Of a stretch of 64,000 nucleotides of DNA, positions 53,327 to 62,202 are shown in pieces. Both the position numbers and the translations under genes were made by a program. The notes beneath the pieces are model-generated. The model saw nothing but the letters and a program-made list of their open reading frames with translations, did no database searches and was not told where the DNA came from. Positions within the stretch are counted from its first letter, which is position 1. The number at the start of each line of letters is the position of its first letter. Source of the stretch: Nitrospirota bacterium (GTDB taxonomy: Bacteria > Nitrospirota > Thermodesulfovibrionia > UBA6902); assembly GCA_016234115.1 (NCBI GenBank), contig JACRHD010000049.1, positions 1 to 64,000 of the forward strand. The letters run 5' to 3'.

Positions 53327-55768
53327 ATGAAAGATTATCAGAGAAAAACATTGCTCATCCTCCAGGTCGCGGGGTTCATTCTGTTATTAGTGTTTCCATG
53401 CCGCGTATCTGCGTTGAATGCCTCCGGAGACGGAAACCTGCTTCATCGCTCACAAGGGGAAATCTGCGAAGGCTGCCACAGGACAAATGCGAATACTCCC
53501 TCTCCGGGAGAGGCGGGGTATGAGCAGAACAACTGGGGCAACGCGATCAAGATGCACAGCTCTGAAATCGCAGGCTCATGCTCCGACGCCGCATATGAAA
53601 CAAAGACGGCCTGCGTGTCCAATGGAGGCGCGTGGACCCCTCGAAAATGGGCGGGCAGCAACGGATGGGGCGTTGCGGGAGGCCGATACGGGGAGTTTGT
53701 CTGTGAAACGTGTCATACGTTTCATGCCACAAAGAATATATACCTTATAAAAGAAAACATTACAGCGCCGGGCGGGACACTTCCGGGCGGCACAGTTGAT
53801 TTCAGATATCTCACGGGTGCCCAGGGGAACGCCCCATACGCAATGGGCGATGACTCCGAGGACCATACATCGTCAACAAGGGTCTGCGAGGTTTGCCACA
53901 CCGCCACGAACTATCACAGGTATGACACAAGCTCCCAGTCGGACAACGGCCATAACAACGCTTCCAATTGCAAGGCCTGCCATTCTCACATGACCGGTTT
54001 CGTTGTCGCGTGCAATACGTGTCATGGGGCATCGGGACCAAGCGGCGCGCCTCTGATATCCGGCGATCTCGTTACCGGCGTGAATGCCACGGGATCACTT
54101 TATGCCGGGAAGCATCAAAGACATGTCGCAGACCTTGGTTTTACATGCGAAACATGTCATACCGGCTATATTATGCCTGATAGCGCCGGGCATGCGATAG
54201 ATATCGGTTTCACTGTTTTTTCAGCCGGCGGCGGCAGTTATGACGGACAGACAACAGTGAATTATGCCGGCAGCGAGGCAAACACTACGGTCACCAACAG
54301 CGGCTCGATGCGGTGCGGCAATATGTACTGCCACAGTAATGGGACCTCAGTTTCAAGCGGGACCATACAGGCCTACACTTCAGACAGTTGGGGATCAGGC
54401 GTTTTGACCTGTGCATCATGCCACGGGACCCCCCCCGGTTATACGAATGCCTCTCCCAAGGCCAACAGCCATCCAAGACACAACTACATGACATGCGAAA
54501 AATGCCATTGGAACACGACCAATACCGGAAACGCCATATCCGATTACTCCAAACACGTCAACAACTCATACGAAATAGGCAACAGCGCGGGGACATTGAC
54601 TTACATTTTCAGCCCGTCCGGGGGCTCGTGCAGCGGCGCTTTCGGCTGTCACGGCAACGCCACATGGGGCACTACCATGCCGGCGCAGGATTATTCAAAT
54701 TGCGTATCATGCCATAAGACGGCCAGGGGGAACAGAAGGCAGATAGTCGACTCAAACGGGGACGGTTCGGGTACGGGCGGAGATTTCAAAAAGACTTCTC
54801 ATCACCACAACCCCGCAAGCGGAACGATCGCCGGCTCCGATTGCGCCGTCTGCCATGATACATCTCAGCACCCGGGCGGAAGCGTAAAGCTGAAAAACGT
54901 TGATACAGGTGAAGTATATATTTATAATCCTTCCGATCCTTCGAGTGTTGAAAACCATTGCCTGAGCTGTCATGACACAGATGGCGCTAACGGCAATTTA
55001 AGCCCCTTCTCAGACGGAAAGACACTCGGCGTCGCGCCATACAAGATGAGCAGGGATATACAAACTAACTGGACAAAGACCTATGGCCACAAGCAGCAGG
55101 GGCTCACCTGCCTTGGAAACGGGAATCCCGGCACGGGCTGCCATTCCAATGGTCATGGTTCCGACTATAAAGGATTGCTTGCAAAAAATTTAACACTGCC
55201 TTTAACGCAGGCAGGGCAAGGGGCGCCTTATAGAACGGATGATGAGGGCGCATACGAACTCTGCTTCAACTGTCATTCCAACTACCCGCGAGTGACAAAG
55301 GAGGCCGTCCTCGGCGTCAAAGCCGGCAGCAATTACGACTGGGACCACTGGTGGGGTGTAATGCCGCCCTATTATACCGCTTCTACCCGGACAAACTTTA
55401 AGGACAGGTATGACGCCTCCGGCAAGCCCTACGATGATCAGGAAGGCTGGAGGGGTCCGGGCGAGTATTACAACCTGCATTTCTGGCACATTCAGGATGG
55501 AGCGGGAAACGGATGGAAATACAGGGACAGTATAAACTCCAATGTGCATTGCCTGACGTGTCATAATGTTCACGGCTCAAATACACAGTGGGGATGGGTC
55601 TATGATGAGATGCAGTATAATCATTATGACGGGCAAAGCGGAGACAAATACGGCAAAATGGGGTTGCAGAACCTGAACCTTCTGAATAGCTATCCCGTAA
55701 GCTGCGCGTATAATTGCCATCCTGCGACCGGCGTTTTGAATAACTGGTTTGAACCTGCCGGTGAATGA
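53327..55768 (+). CDS. giant multiheme c-type cytochrome (CX4CH...CXXCH type)
   Basis: The product is 813 residues with a signal peptide ending near RVSALNA. It has thirteen CXXCH: CEGCH, CETCH, CEVCH, CKACH, CNTCH, CETCH, CASCH, CEKCH, CVSCH, CAVCH, CLSCH, CFNCH and CLTCH. There is one CX4CH (CGNMYCH) followed by CASCHGTPP, the Geobacter-type CxxxxCH...CXXCH domain. Wider Cys-Cys-His sites (CX5CH, CX9CH) and a terminal CX3CH (CAYNCH) may or may not bind heme. Long loops lack hemes, as expected for a secreted or surface-exposed electron carrier. It is monocistronic; a long repeat lies in front and a kinase gene is convergent. Confidence 0.92.
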   Translation: MKDYQRKTLLILQVAGFILLLVFPCRVSALNASGDGNLLHRSQGEICEGCHRTNANTPSPGEAGYEQNNWGNAIKMHSSEIAGSCSDAAYETKTACVSNGGAWTPRKWAGSNGWGVAGGRYGEFVCETCHTFHATKNIYLIKENITAPGGTLPGGTVDFRYLTGAQGNAPYAMGDDSEDHTSSTRVCEVCHTATNYHRYDTSSQSDNGHNNASNCKACHSHMTGFVVACNTCHGASGPSGAPLISGDLVTGVNATGSLYAGKHQRHVADLGFTCETCHTGYIMPDSAGHAIDIGFTVFSAGGGSYDGQTTVNYAGSEANTTVTNSGSMRCGNMYCHSNGTSVSSGTIQAYTSDSWGSGVLTCASCHGTPPGYTNASPKANSHPRHNYMTCEKCHWNTTNTGNAISDYSKHVNNSYEIGNSAGTLTYIFSPSGGSCSGAFGCHGNATWGTTMPAQDYSNCVSCHKTARGNRRQIVDSNGDGSGTGGDFKKTSHHHNPASGTIAGSDCAVCHDTSQHPGGSVKLKNVDTGEVYIYNPSDPSSVENHCLSCHDTDGANGNLSPFSDGKTLGVAPYKMSRDIQTNWTKTYGHKQQGLTCLGNGNPGTGCHSNGHGSDYKGLLAKNLTLPLTQAGQGAPYRTDDEGAYELCFNCHSNYPRVTKEAVLGVKAGSNYDWDHWWGVMPPYYTASTRTNFKDRYDASGKPYDDQEGWRGPGEYYNLHFWHIQDGAGNGWKYRDSINSNVHCLTCHNVHGSNTQWGWVYDEMQYNHYDGQSGDKYGKMGLQNLNLLNSYPVSCAYNCHPATGVLNNWFEPAGE

Positions 55769-55795
55769 CCCTGATACTGTCGGCTTGCGACGACT

Positions 55796-57688
55796 TCAGA
55801 ATTCCCCTTCCCTCTTGCCGACAACCGGGACAGTGAAATAAAAAGTCGACCCTTTGCCCGGCTCCGACTCCACCCATATGCGCCCGCCGTGGCGCTCCGC
55901 GATTTTCTTGCAGATCGCCAGACCCATCCCCGTGCCCTCGAATTTTTCTCCATGGGCGCGATGGAATATTTCAAAGATTTTCTCTGTCTGTTCCGGAGGA
56001 ATGCCGACGCCGTTGTCTCTGACCGAGAAGACCCATTCGCTCCCCCTGAGCTCGGCGGAAACGTGTATGAGCGGGGGCGCATCGCCTCGGAACCTGACGG
56101 CGTTTCCGATCAGATTCTGGAATAACTGGACAATCTGAATGGAGTCGGCCTTCACTTCAGGAAGGGCGTCGCGGGTTATTACGGCGCCGCTGTCTTCAAT
56201 GGCGACTTTAAGGTTTGCGACCGCTACGTTCAGCGCCTCGGAACAATCGGTCGGCTCAAAGGGGGTTCCCCTGGTCCCCACCCTCGAATAAGTCAGCAGG
56301 TCGCTGATAAGCCTTTCCATACGGAGCGTGCTCTTTATCGCGTCCGATATAAAGAGGTCCGCCTCTGCGTCCAGCTTTCCCCTGTACCGCCGCTGAAAGA
56401 GCCTGAGATTGCTTCCTATCGCCAGAAGCGGGGACTTGAGGTCATGAGAGGCCAGATAGGCGAAGTGTTCAAGCTCCGTGTTGGAGCGCTTTAATTCTCC
56501 CATCACCTGAGAAAGTTTCTTTGACATATCGTTGAAGCTCTCCGCCAGTTCCTGCATCTCATCTCTTGCCTTAAGGGAAACTTTCACTTTCATGTCTCCG
56601 CCGCCTATGCGCTTCGACGCCTGAGTCAGACCCGAGAGGGAATCAGTTACTGAAAGATAGTTTCCGGCAAAAAGATAGAAGGCGATCAGGAAAGAAAAGG
56701 CCGCGGACAATTCAATCAGATTTCTCTTTCGCGTCAGGCCGGCTATGCGTTTCTCCAGGGCAATATTCAGGGCGGATGTAACGGCCTCGTGCAATTTCAG
56801 GATTGCGTCTCCTCCCCTGGAAAAGGCCGCGAAGTATTCGGAGGGGCTGATATTTATTCCACTCTCATTGATGACTCTGCTGTCGAGCATATTCAGCGCG
56901 TCATAGACCATGAGATCCGACTCTCTGAGGCGGTCTCCCGTCAGGGCAATCATGTCAGGGGCTTCCTGAAAGACCTTCTGCATGTTGCTGTTGACCTTCT
57001 CCACCGCCGCCCGGCACAGGCCGGACAATATGATCAGACGCGCCCTTGTCTCAGGCGAAATCTCCCGCGACACAATGACGGCCGCTCCGATTCCCCTGAT
57101 CTGACCGGTATATTCGGCGGCCTGTGGAAGTTTGGTGACGGCAGTGTCCATAAGATAATAGCTCTCGATGGTCGGGGCCAGGGTCAGGTTGGAGATGTCC
57201 GCCAGGCGGACCATCAGCGAGAGGACGGAATCAATAAACGACGTATGTCCGGCAAAGCTGTCTTTCGCCGACAGATCGAATGCCCTATTGCCGAGGGCCC
57301 TCCAGTTTTCCGATATTGTCTTCCATTCATCCGTTATCGGGATCTCGGATGAATATTTTCTGTCGAGTTCAAATACGGCTTTAATATCATTATCTATGTG
57401 TGACTGTTTTTCCAGCATCTTTGCCCTGAATAAGGCGTCTCCGTTGAGGAAAGCGCTGGACATTCCCCGGTGCTGCTGGACATCCCGCACAAATTTCATT
57501 ACAGCCTCGATGTACGCCGCGCCGAGCTTTTCCCGCCCGGCGAATTGAATATCCGTGTTTATTTCCGTCAGAAGAAGGTACATGAACGACATGACGGGAA
57601 GCGAGATCACCAGCGCGATAACAGTCATCTTCCTCCTGAACCGGAGACGGTCCATTAATATAACGGCTGGTTTGAAAAATATTCTCAT
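55796..57688 (-). CDS. NIT/HAMP sensor histidine kinase
   Basis: The product is 630 residues. A helix at about 20-42, a large periplasmic all-helical region with VRDVQQHRGMSSAFLNGD (typical of nitrate/nitrite-sensing NIT domains), and a second helix at about 330-350 are followed by HAMP (LTQASKRIGGGDMKVKVSLK). HisKA (YLASHDLKSPLLAIGSNLRL) and HATPase (NLIGNAVRF, DNGVGIPPEQT, GTGMGLAICKKI) complete it. The NIT assignment is by pattern only. Convergent with the giant cytochrome gene, 27 bases apart. Confidence 0.9.
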   Translation of the reverse strand: MRIFFKPAVILMDRLRFRRKMTVIALVISLPVMSFMYLLLTEINTDIQFAGREKLGAAYIEAVMKFVRDVQQHRGMSSAFLNGDALFRAKMLEKQSHIDNDIKAVFELDRKYSSEIPITDEWKTISENWRALGNRAFDLSAKDSFAGHTSFIDSVLSLMVRLADISNLTLAPTIESYYLMDTAVTKLPQAAEYTGQIRGIGAAVIVSREISPETRARLIILSGLCRAAVEKVNSNMQKVFQEAPDMIALTGDRLRESDLMVYDALNMLDSRVINESGINISPSEYFAAFSRGGDAILKLHEAVTSALNIALEKRIAGLTRKRNLIELSAAFSFLIAFYLFAGNYLSVTDSLSGLTQASKRIGGGDMKVKVSLKARDEMQELAESFNDMSKKLSQVMGELKRSNTELEHFAYLASHDLKSPLLAIGSNLRLFQRRYRGKLDAEADLFISDAIKSTLRMERLISDLLTYSRVGTRGTPFEPTDCSEALNVAVANLKVAIEDSGAVITRDALPEVKADSIQIVQLFQNLIGNAVRFRGDAPPLIHVSAELRGSEWVFSVRDNGVGIPPEQTEKIFEIFHRAHGEKFEGTGMGLAICKKIAERHGGRIWVESEPGKGSTFYFTVPVVGKREGEF

Positions 57689-57768
57689 ATTGAATGAATT
57701 ACCTTTAAATTCATTATATCAGAATATCTTGTGCCCCTCAGTTATAAGGTGTATTGTGCGCCGGAAAG

Positions 57769-57836
57769 ACACCCACCCCTGCCCCTCCCAGGAGGGGACT
57801 CAGTCGATCCCCTCTTGAGAGGGGCGCAGGGGTGTG
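57769..57836. repeat. ACACCCACCCCTGCCCCTC palindromic repeat
   Basis: The left arm ACACCCACCCCTGCCCCTCC and the right arm GAGAGGGGCGCAGGGGTGTG flank an inner CCCAGGAGGGGAC...GATCCCCTC dyad. It lies in the yceD upstream region. Confidence 0.75.
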
Positions 57837-57936
57837 TAAAACCAGTGACTGAACGGCCGCAAAATCCCTTCGTTTCATTTGACAAGTAGCCGGAACACTC
57901 CTTATAATGTAAAGTTACATTTTTCCGGAAGGCTTT

Positions 57937-58458
57937 ATGAAAATACATGTTCCCGATATCCCCGAGGAGGGTCTGCTGCATGAAGCGGACCTGCCGGTAA
58001 TAATAAACGATCATGCGGTACCGGATATCGCCCATGTTATTCTGAATATTACGAGGTTCGGCAGGAGGGTCCTGATTGAGGGCGCGGTAAAAATCATGGT
58101 GACCGCCAAATGCAGCCGCTGCCTGAAGGACGCTTCATTGCCGATGGACCTTACATTCAGGGAGGAATATCTTCCCGCCGGAGAAACCGGAAAGGTAAAG
58201 GAACAGGAATTAACAAACGGGGAGTTAGACATCGGTTTTTATAAAAATGATGAACTTAATGTTACGGAGCTTGTGAGGGAACAGGTCCTTCTTGCGGCCC
58301 CCATGAAACCGCTCTGCAAAGACGAGTGCCGGGGATTGTGCGCGTTTTGCGGAAAAGATTTGAATGAGGGCCCATGCGGATGCCGGAAGGAAGAGACCGA
58401 CCCGAGACTTGCCCCGCTTGCAAAATTCAGGGAACTGCTGAAAGACCGAAAGGAGTAA
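57937..58458 (+). CDS. yceD: YceD/DUF177 protein
   Basis: The product is 173 residues. CSRCLKD (about 64-70) and CKDECRGLCAFCGKDL with CGC (about 127-150) are the conserved Cys sites. In bacteria and plastids this family is tied to 23S rRNA/ribosome assembly and is encoded next to rpmF, as here. It starts the yceD-rpmF-plsX-fabH operon, with rpmF 4 bases after its stop. Confidence 0.92.
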   Translation: MKIHVPDIPEEGLLHEADLPVIINDHAVPDIAHVILNITRFGRRVLIEGAVKIMVTAKCSRCLKDASLPMDLTFREEYLPAGETGKVKEQELTNGELDIGFYKNDELNVTELVREQVLLAAPMKPLCKDECRGLCAFCGKDLNEGPCGCRKEETDPRLAPLAKFRELLKDRKE

Positions 58459-58462
58459 GAAA

Positions 58463-58654
58463 ATGCCGAATCCAACGTCACGACATTCGAGATCCAGAAG
58501 GGACAAGAGGCGCGCGAACTGGAAAATCCAGTTGCCCGGCGTGTCCGTATGTCCGGAGTGTCAGGAACCGAAGCTTCCGCACAGAGTATGCATGAGCTGC
58601 GGAAGTTATAACGGAAAGAAGATACTTGAAGTAATTGAAAAAGAACCGGTATGA
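58463..58654 (+). CDS. rpmF: 50S ribosomal protein L32
   Basis: The product is 63 residues. MPNPTSRHSRSRRDKRRAN at the N-terminus and a zinc ribbon CPECQEPKLPHRVCMSCGSY (about 32-51) are characteristic. AGGAG is immediately upstream. The stop overlaps the plsX start (ATGA). Confidence 0.97.
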   Translation: MPNPTSRHSRSRRDKRRANWKIQLPGVSVCPECQEPKLPHRVCMSCGSYNGKKILEVIEKEPV

Positions 58655-59676
58655 GGATAGCTCTCGATGCTATGGGCGGTGATTACGCCCCTGCAACGAC
58701 TGTAGAAGGCGCGATAGAGGCGCTTCTGGAAAGTAGTGAACTCTCGGTAATTCTCGTAGGTGATGAAGCGGAAATTCATTCCGAGCTGAAAAAAAGGAAT
58801 TACGGAGGGGTGCAGATAAGCATCAAACACGCCTCGCAGACCGTTGAGATGGATGAATCTCCCCTTACCGCTTTGCGGCGAAAGAAAGATTCATCACTGA
58901 GAGTGGCCGTCGACCTCGTAAAATCCGATCATGCCGACGCCATGGTGAGCGCGGGCAATTCAGGCGTAGTCATGGCTACGGCGCTCCATGTGCTCGGGAA
59001 AATCAGGGGGATTGAAAGGCCTGCGATAGCCGCGGTAATGCCCACTCTCAAAGGCCGCTTTGTCCTCATTGACGCCGGGGCCAATGTAGACTGCAAGCCA
59101 GTCCATCTCTATCAGTTCGCGATTATGGGAGAGGCCTACGCGCGGTATATATTCAACATCGAAAGCCCTAAAATAGGCCTCCTCGGCATAGGCGAGGAAG
59201 ATGCAAAAGGAAATGAGCTTACAAGAGAGACTTTTAAGCTGCTGAGAAATTCAAAGGTCAATTTCAGCGGCAATGTCGAGGGCAAGGACATATTCGCGGG
59301 GGAGGCCGATGTCGTAGTATGCGACGGCTTTGTAGGCAATATCGCCCTTAAAATAAGCGAAGGGCTTGCCGAGGCGATCGCCAAGATGCTGAAGCGGGAG
59401 ATATCCGAAAGCACGGCGGGACGGATCGGGTATCTTTTTTTCAAGGACGCCCTCAAAAACTTCAAAAGGAAGACCGACTATTCGGAGTACGGCGGGGCGC
59501 CCCTGTTAGGCATAAGCAAACCGTGCATCATCAGCCACGGGAGATCGACCTCCAAGGCCATAAAAAATGCGATCAAGCTCGCGGCCAATTTCCATATAAA
59601 AGGTATTTCGGACATCATATCAAAGGAATTTAAAGAGGGCGTTTCAGGGAGGGAAACCGTTGCGATTCAGGAGTAG
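58651..59676 (+). CDS. plsX: phosphate acyltransferase PlsX
   Basis: It converts acyl-ACP to acyl-phosphate, the acyl donor for PlsY in phospholipid synthesis. The product is 341 residues. IALDAMGGDYAPATTVEGA (N-terminus), SAGNSGVVMATALHVLG (about 91-107) and GFVGNIALKISEGLAEAI (about 228-245) are family motifs. It is translationally coupled to rpmF and overlaps fabH by 17 bases. Confidence 0.96.
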   Translation: MRIALDAMGGDYAPATTVEGAIEALLESSELSVILVGDEAEIHSELKKRNYGGVQISIKHASQTVEMDESPLTALRRKKDSSLRVAVDLVKSDHADAMVSAGNSGVVMATALHVLGKIRGIERPAIAAVMPTLKGRFVLIDAGANVDCKPVHLYQFAIMGEAYARYIFNIESPKIGLLGIGEEDAKGNELTRETFKLLRNSKVNFSGNVEGKDIFAGEADVVVCDGFVGNIALKISEGLAEAIAKMLKREISESTAGRIGYLFFKDALKNFKRKTDYSEYGGAPLLGISKPCIISHGRSTSKAIKNAIKLAANFHIKGISDIISKEFKEGVSGRETVAIQE

Positions 59677-60640
59677 GATAACAGGCACGGGTTCATACGT
59701 TCCCGAACAGGTCCTCACTAATTTCGACCTTGAAAAAAGGGTCGATACCACGGATGAATGGATCACCGAGAGGACGGGGATAAAAGAGCGGAGGATCGCC
59801 GGGGAAGAAACCACGTCCGACCTCTGCCTTGAGGCCTCGAAGAGGGCGCTGCAGGCAGCGGGTGTAAAACCGGGGGAGGTGGATTTAATCATTGTGGCTA
59901 CGATGAGCGGCGACATGCCGATGCCCTCGACCGCGTCGATATTGCATAAGAAACTCTGCGCCAAAAATTCAGGGGCCTTTGATGTCAACGCGGCCTGCAG
60001 CGGATTTCTCTATGGTCTTTCGGTCGCCGACAATTTTATCAGGAGCGGCGCCATGAAAAGAATACTGCTTGTCGGGGCCGAAGTCATGTCAAGGTTCGTT
60101 GACTGGCAGGACCGCTCGACCTGTGTGCTGTTCGGAGACGGCGCGGGGGCGGTGGTGCTTGAGCGTACAAGGGGACAGAGGGGGATACTTTCGACCCATC
60201 TTTATTCCGACGGCAATATGTGGGACTATATCTGTCTTCCCGGCGGAGGGGCCTCGCATCCGCCGACGGCCAAGACCGTAAAAGACAAAATGCATGTCGT
60301 CAAAATGAAAGGCAATGAGACCTTCAAGGTAGCCGTCAGGACCCTTGAAAAACTTGTTACAGACACGCTGAAAGAGAATAATATAAGGCCTTCAGAGCTG
60401 GCAATGATTATCCCGCACCAGGCCAATTTGAGAATAATAAAAGCGACCGCCGAGAGGCTGCACATGCCCATGAGCAAGGTCGCCGTCAATGTAGACAGAT
60501 ATGGAAATACCTCGAGCGCCTCGATCCCGATAGCCCTTGATGAAGTCGTCCGGGAAGAAAGGATAAAGAAGGATGACTATGTCCTTCTGGAGGCCTTCGG
60601 CGCGGGACTGACATGGGCCTCGGCGCTGATAAAATGGTGA
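59660..60640 (+). CDS. fabH: 3-oxoacyl-ACP synthase III
   Basis: It condenses acetyl-CoA with malonyl-ACP to start fatty acid synthesis. The product is 326 residues. The catalytic Cys is in AACSGFLYG (near 113), His in IIPHQANLRI (near 253) and Asn in DRYGNTSSASIP (near 283). The start is TTG 59660 with GGAGGG 7 bases ahead. It overlaps plsX. Confidence 0.96.
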   Translation: MRFRSRITGTGSYVPEQVLTNFDLEKRVDTTDEWITERTGIKERRIAGEETTSDLCLEASKRALQAAGVKPGEVDLIIVATMSGDMPMPSTASILHKKLCAKNSGAFDVNAACSGFLYGLSVADNFIRSGAMKRILLVGAEVMSRFVDWQDRSTCVLFGDGAGAVVLERTRGQRGILSTHLYSDGNMWDYICLPGGGASHPPTAKTVKDKMHVVKMKGNETFKVAVRTLEKLVTDTLKENNIRPSELAMIIPHQANLRIIKATAERLHMPMSKVAVNVDRYGNTSSASIPIALDEVVREERIKKDDYVLLEAFGAGLTWASALIKW

Positions 60641-60642
60641 TT

Positions 60643-60678
60643 GAGAATTTCAAATTTGAAATTTGAAATTTCAAATTG
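60643..60678. repeat. AAATTTGAAATTTG repeat
   Basis: AATTTCAAATTTGAAATTTG forms a palindrome between fabH and the acyl-CoA dehydrogenase. Same unit as 20196-20230. Confidence 0.7.
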
Positions 60679-60692
60679 TTACGGAGGTTGTT

Positions 60693-61850
60693 ATGGACTA
60701 TTTTCTTACTGAAGACCAGCAGATGATCAAAGACCTTGCCCGGGAGATAACCGAGGAAAAGGTGCTGCCGGTCAGAGCGGAGCTGGATGAAAAAGAGGAG
60801 TTCCCGTGGGAAATTATGAAGACGCTTGCCCAGTCGGATTTCTTCGGGCTTTACATACCCGAGGAATACGGCGGGATGGGCAAGGGTGGATTTGAGCTGT
60901 CGCTCGTAATAGAAGAGCTGAGCAGGGGATGTCTCGGCGTTTCGACTACATATGCCGCCAACGCGCTTGGAACATATCCGGTCCTCCTCTACGGTTCGGA
61001 GGAGCAAAAGAAAAAATATCTTCCCGACATCGCCTCGGGTAAGAGACTTGTCGCCTTCGGCCTGACAGAGGCAAACGCGGGAAGCGACGCGGCCGGGGTC
61101 CGGACGACCGCGAAACCGGATGGAAGCGAGTATGTCCTTAACGGGACGAAGCAGTGGATAACCAACGGAGGAGAAGCGGAGATTTACACCGTGATTGCAA
61201 TGACGGACAAGAGCAAAGGGGCGAGGGGCGCCTCGGCCTTCATCGTGGAAAAAGGGACGCCGGGTTTCAGTTTCGGCAAGAAGGAGAACAAGTTAGGCAT
61301 AAGGGCTTCGGCAACGAGGGAGCTGGTGTTTGAAAACTGCCGCATTCCGAAAGAGAACCTTATTTCAAAAGAGGGCATGGGTTTCATAGTTGCAATGAAG
61401 ACCCTCGATAAATCAAGGACTGGCGTGGGGGCACAGGGGGTGGGAGTTGCTCAGGGGGCGTTTGAGGCCGCTGCCGGATACGCGAAGGAGAGACAGCAGT
61501 TCGGACAGCCTGTAATCAGTTTTCAGGCGATCCAGCATATGCTTGCGGACATGGCCACACAGATCGAGGCCGCGAGGGCGCTGGTCTATTCAGTGGCAAA
61601 ATATATCGACAGCGCGGCAAAGGAAGTGTCAAAGGAGTCCGCAATGGCAAAACTGTTCGCCACCGATGTCGCGATGAAGGTAACTGTGGACGCCATTCAG
61701 GTCATGGGAGGCTCCGGCTATATGAGGGAGTATCCTGTTGAAAAGATGATGCGCGACGCAAAGATACTGCAGATATACGAAGGCACGAACCAGATACAGA
61801 GAAACATCATCGGTCAGGTGCTGATTAAAGAGACGGCCAAGAAGAGGTAG
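60693..61850 (+). CDS. acyl-CoA dehydrogenase (short-chain type)
   Basis: It is an FAD-dependent alpha,beta-dehydrogenase, probably working with an electron-transfer flavoprotein. The product is 385 residues. FGLTEANAGSDAAGVRTTA (about 128-146), WITNGGEAEIYTVIAMTD, and QIYEGTNQIQRNIIG (catalytic Glu near 366) are intact. The ATG at 60693 has GGAGG 7 bases upstream; the frame upstream is repeat DNA. Its place after fabH suggests control with fatty acid metabolism. Its TAG stop lies in a GTAGGGGC repeat. Confidence 0.94.
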   Translation: MDYFLTEDQQMIKDLAREITEEKVLPVRAELDEKEEFPWEIMKTLAQSDFFGLYIPEEYGGMGKGGFELSLVIEELSRGCLGVSTTYAANALGTYPVLLYGSEEQKKKYLPDIASGKRLVAFGLTEANAGSDAAGVRTTAKPDGSEYVLNGTKQWITNGGEAEIYTVIAMTDKSKGARGASAFIVEKGTPGFSFGKKENKLGIRASATRELVFENCRIPKENLISKEGMGFIVAMKTLDKSRTGVGAQGVGVAQGAFEAAAGYAKERQQFGQPVISFQAIQHMLADMATQIEAARALVYSVAKYIDSAAKEVSKESAMAKLFATDVAMKVTVDAIQVMGGSGYMREYPVEKMMRDAKILQIYEGTNQIQRNIIGQVLIKETAKKR

Positions 61851-61872
61851 GGGCGAGGCGGCGCCTCGCCCT
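61847..61872. repeat. GTAGGGGCGAGGC-family palindrome
   Basis: GTAGGGGCGAGGCG followed by GCGCCTCGCCCTG. The stop codon of the acyl-CoA dehydrogenase gene is its first TAG. Confidence 0.72.
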
Positions 61873-61934
61873 GTTTTGTGGGGTTGCGTTATTGACAATT
61901 GTATTAAGATTTAAGTACGCTATTCTGTTTGATT

Positions 61935-62008
61935 TGGGGAGTCGTCCAACGGCAGGACGGCAGACTCTGGATCTGCTTATAGGGGTTCGAATCCTCTCTC
62001 CCCAGCCA
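61935..62008 (+). tRNA. tRNA-Gln (anticodon CUG)
   Basis: Acceptor TGGGGAG pairs with CTCCCCA, discriminator G, and CCA is encoded at 62006-62008. Anticodon arm GCAGA-CTCTGGA-TCTGC gives CTG. T arm AGGGG-TTCGAAT-CCTCT is good. Paired with tRNA-Glu 92 bases downstream. Confidence 0.95.
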
Positions 62009-62011
62009 TTT

Positions 62012-62094
62012 AAGAGTCAGGAGTCAAGAGTTAGGCGCGAAAATCTGAAGAGCAGTTTTTTTTCTTAACTCATAACTCTTGACTCTTAACTCTC
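62012..62094. repeat. palindromic repeat between two tRNA genes
   Basis: TTAAGAGTCAGGAGTCAAGA and TAACTCTTGACTCTTAACTC are related to the arms of the repeats at 12802 and 12987. A run of eight Ts precedes the right arm. Confidence 0.8.
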
Positions 62095-62099
62095 AAAAA

Positions 62100-62172
62100 G
62101 GTCCCATCGTCTAGTGGCCTAGGACGTGGCCCTCTCAAGGCTGAAACACGGGTTCGAACCCCGTTGGGACCG
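62100..62172 (+). tRNA. tRNA-Glu (anticodon CUC)
   Basis: Acceptor GGTCCCA pairs with TGGGACC, discriminator G, CCA not encoded. Anticodon arm TGGCC-CTCTCAA-GGCTG (with one G-T pair) gives CTC. T arm ACGGG-TTCGAAC-CCCGT is perfect. T-rich sequence follows. Confidence 0.95.
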
Positions 62173-62202
62173 TTTTATTTCAGGAGATACCGCAGGCCCG
62201 GC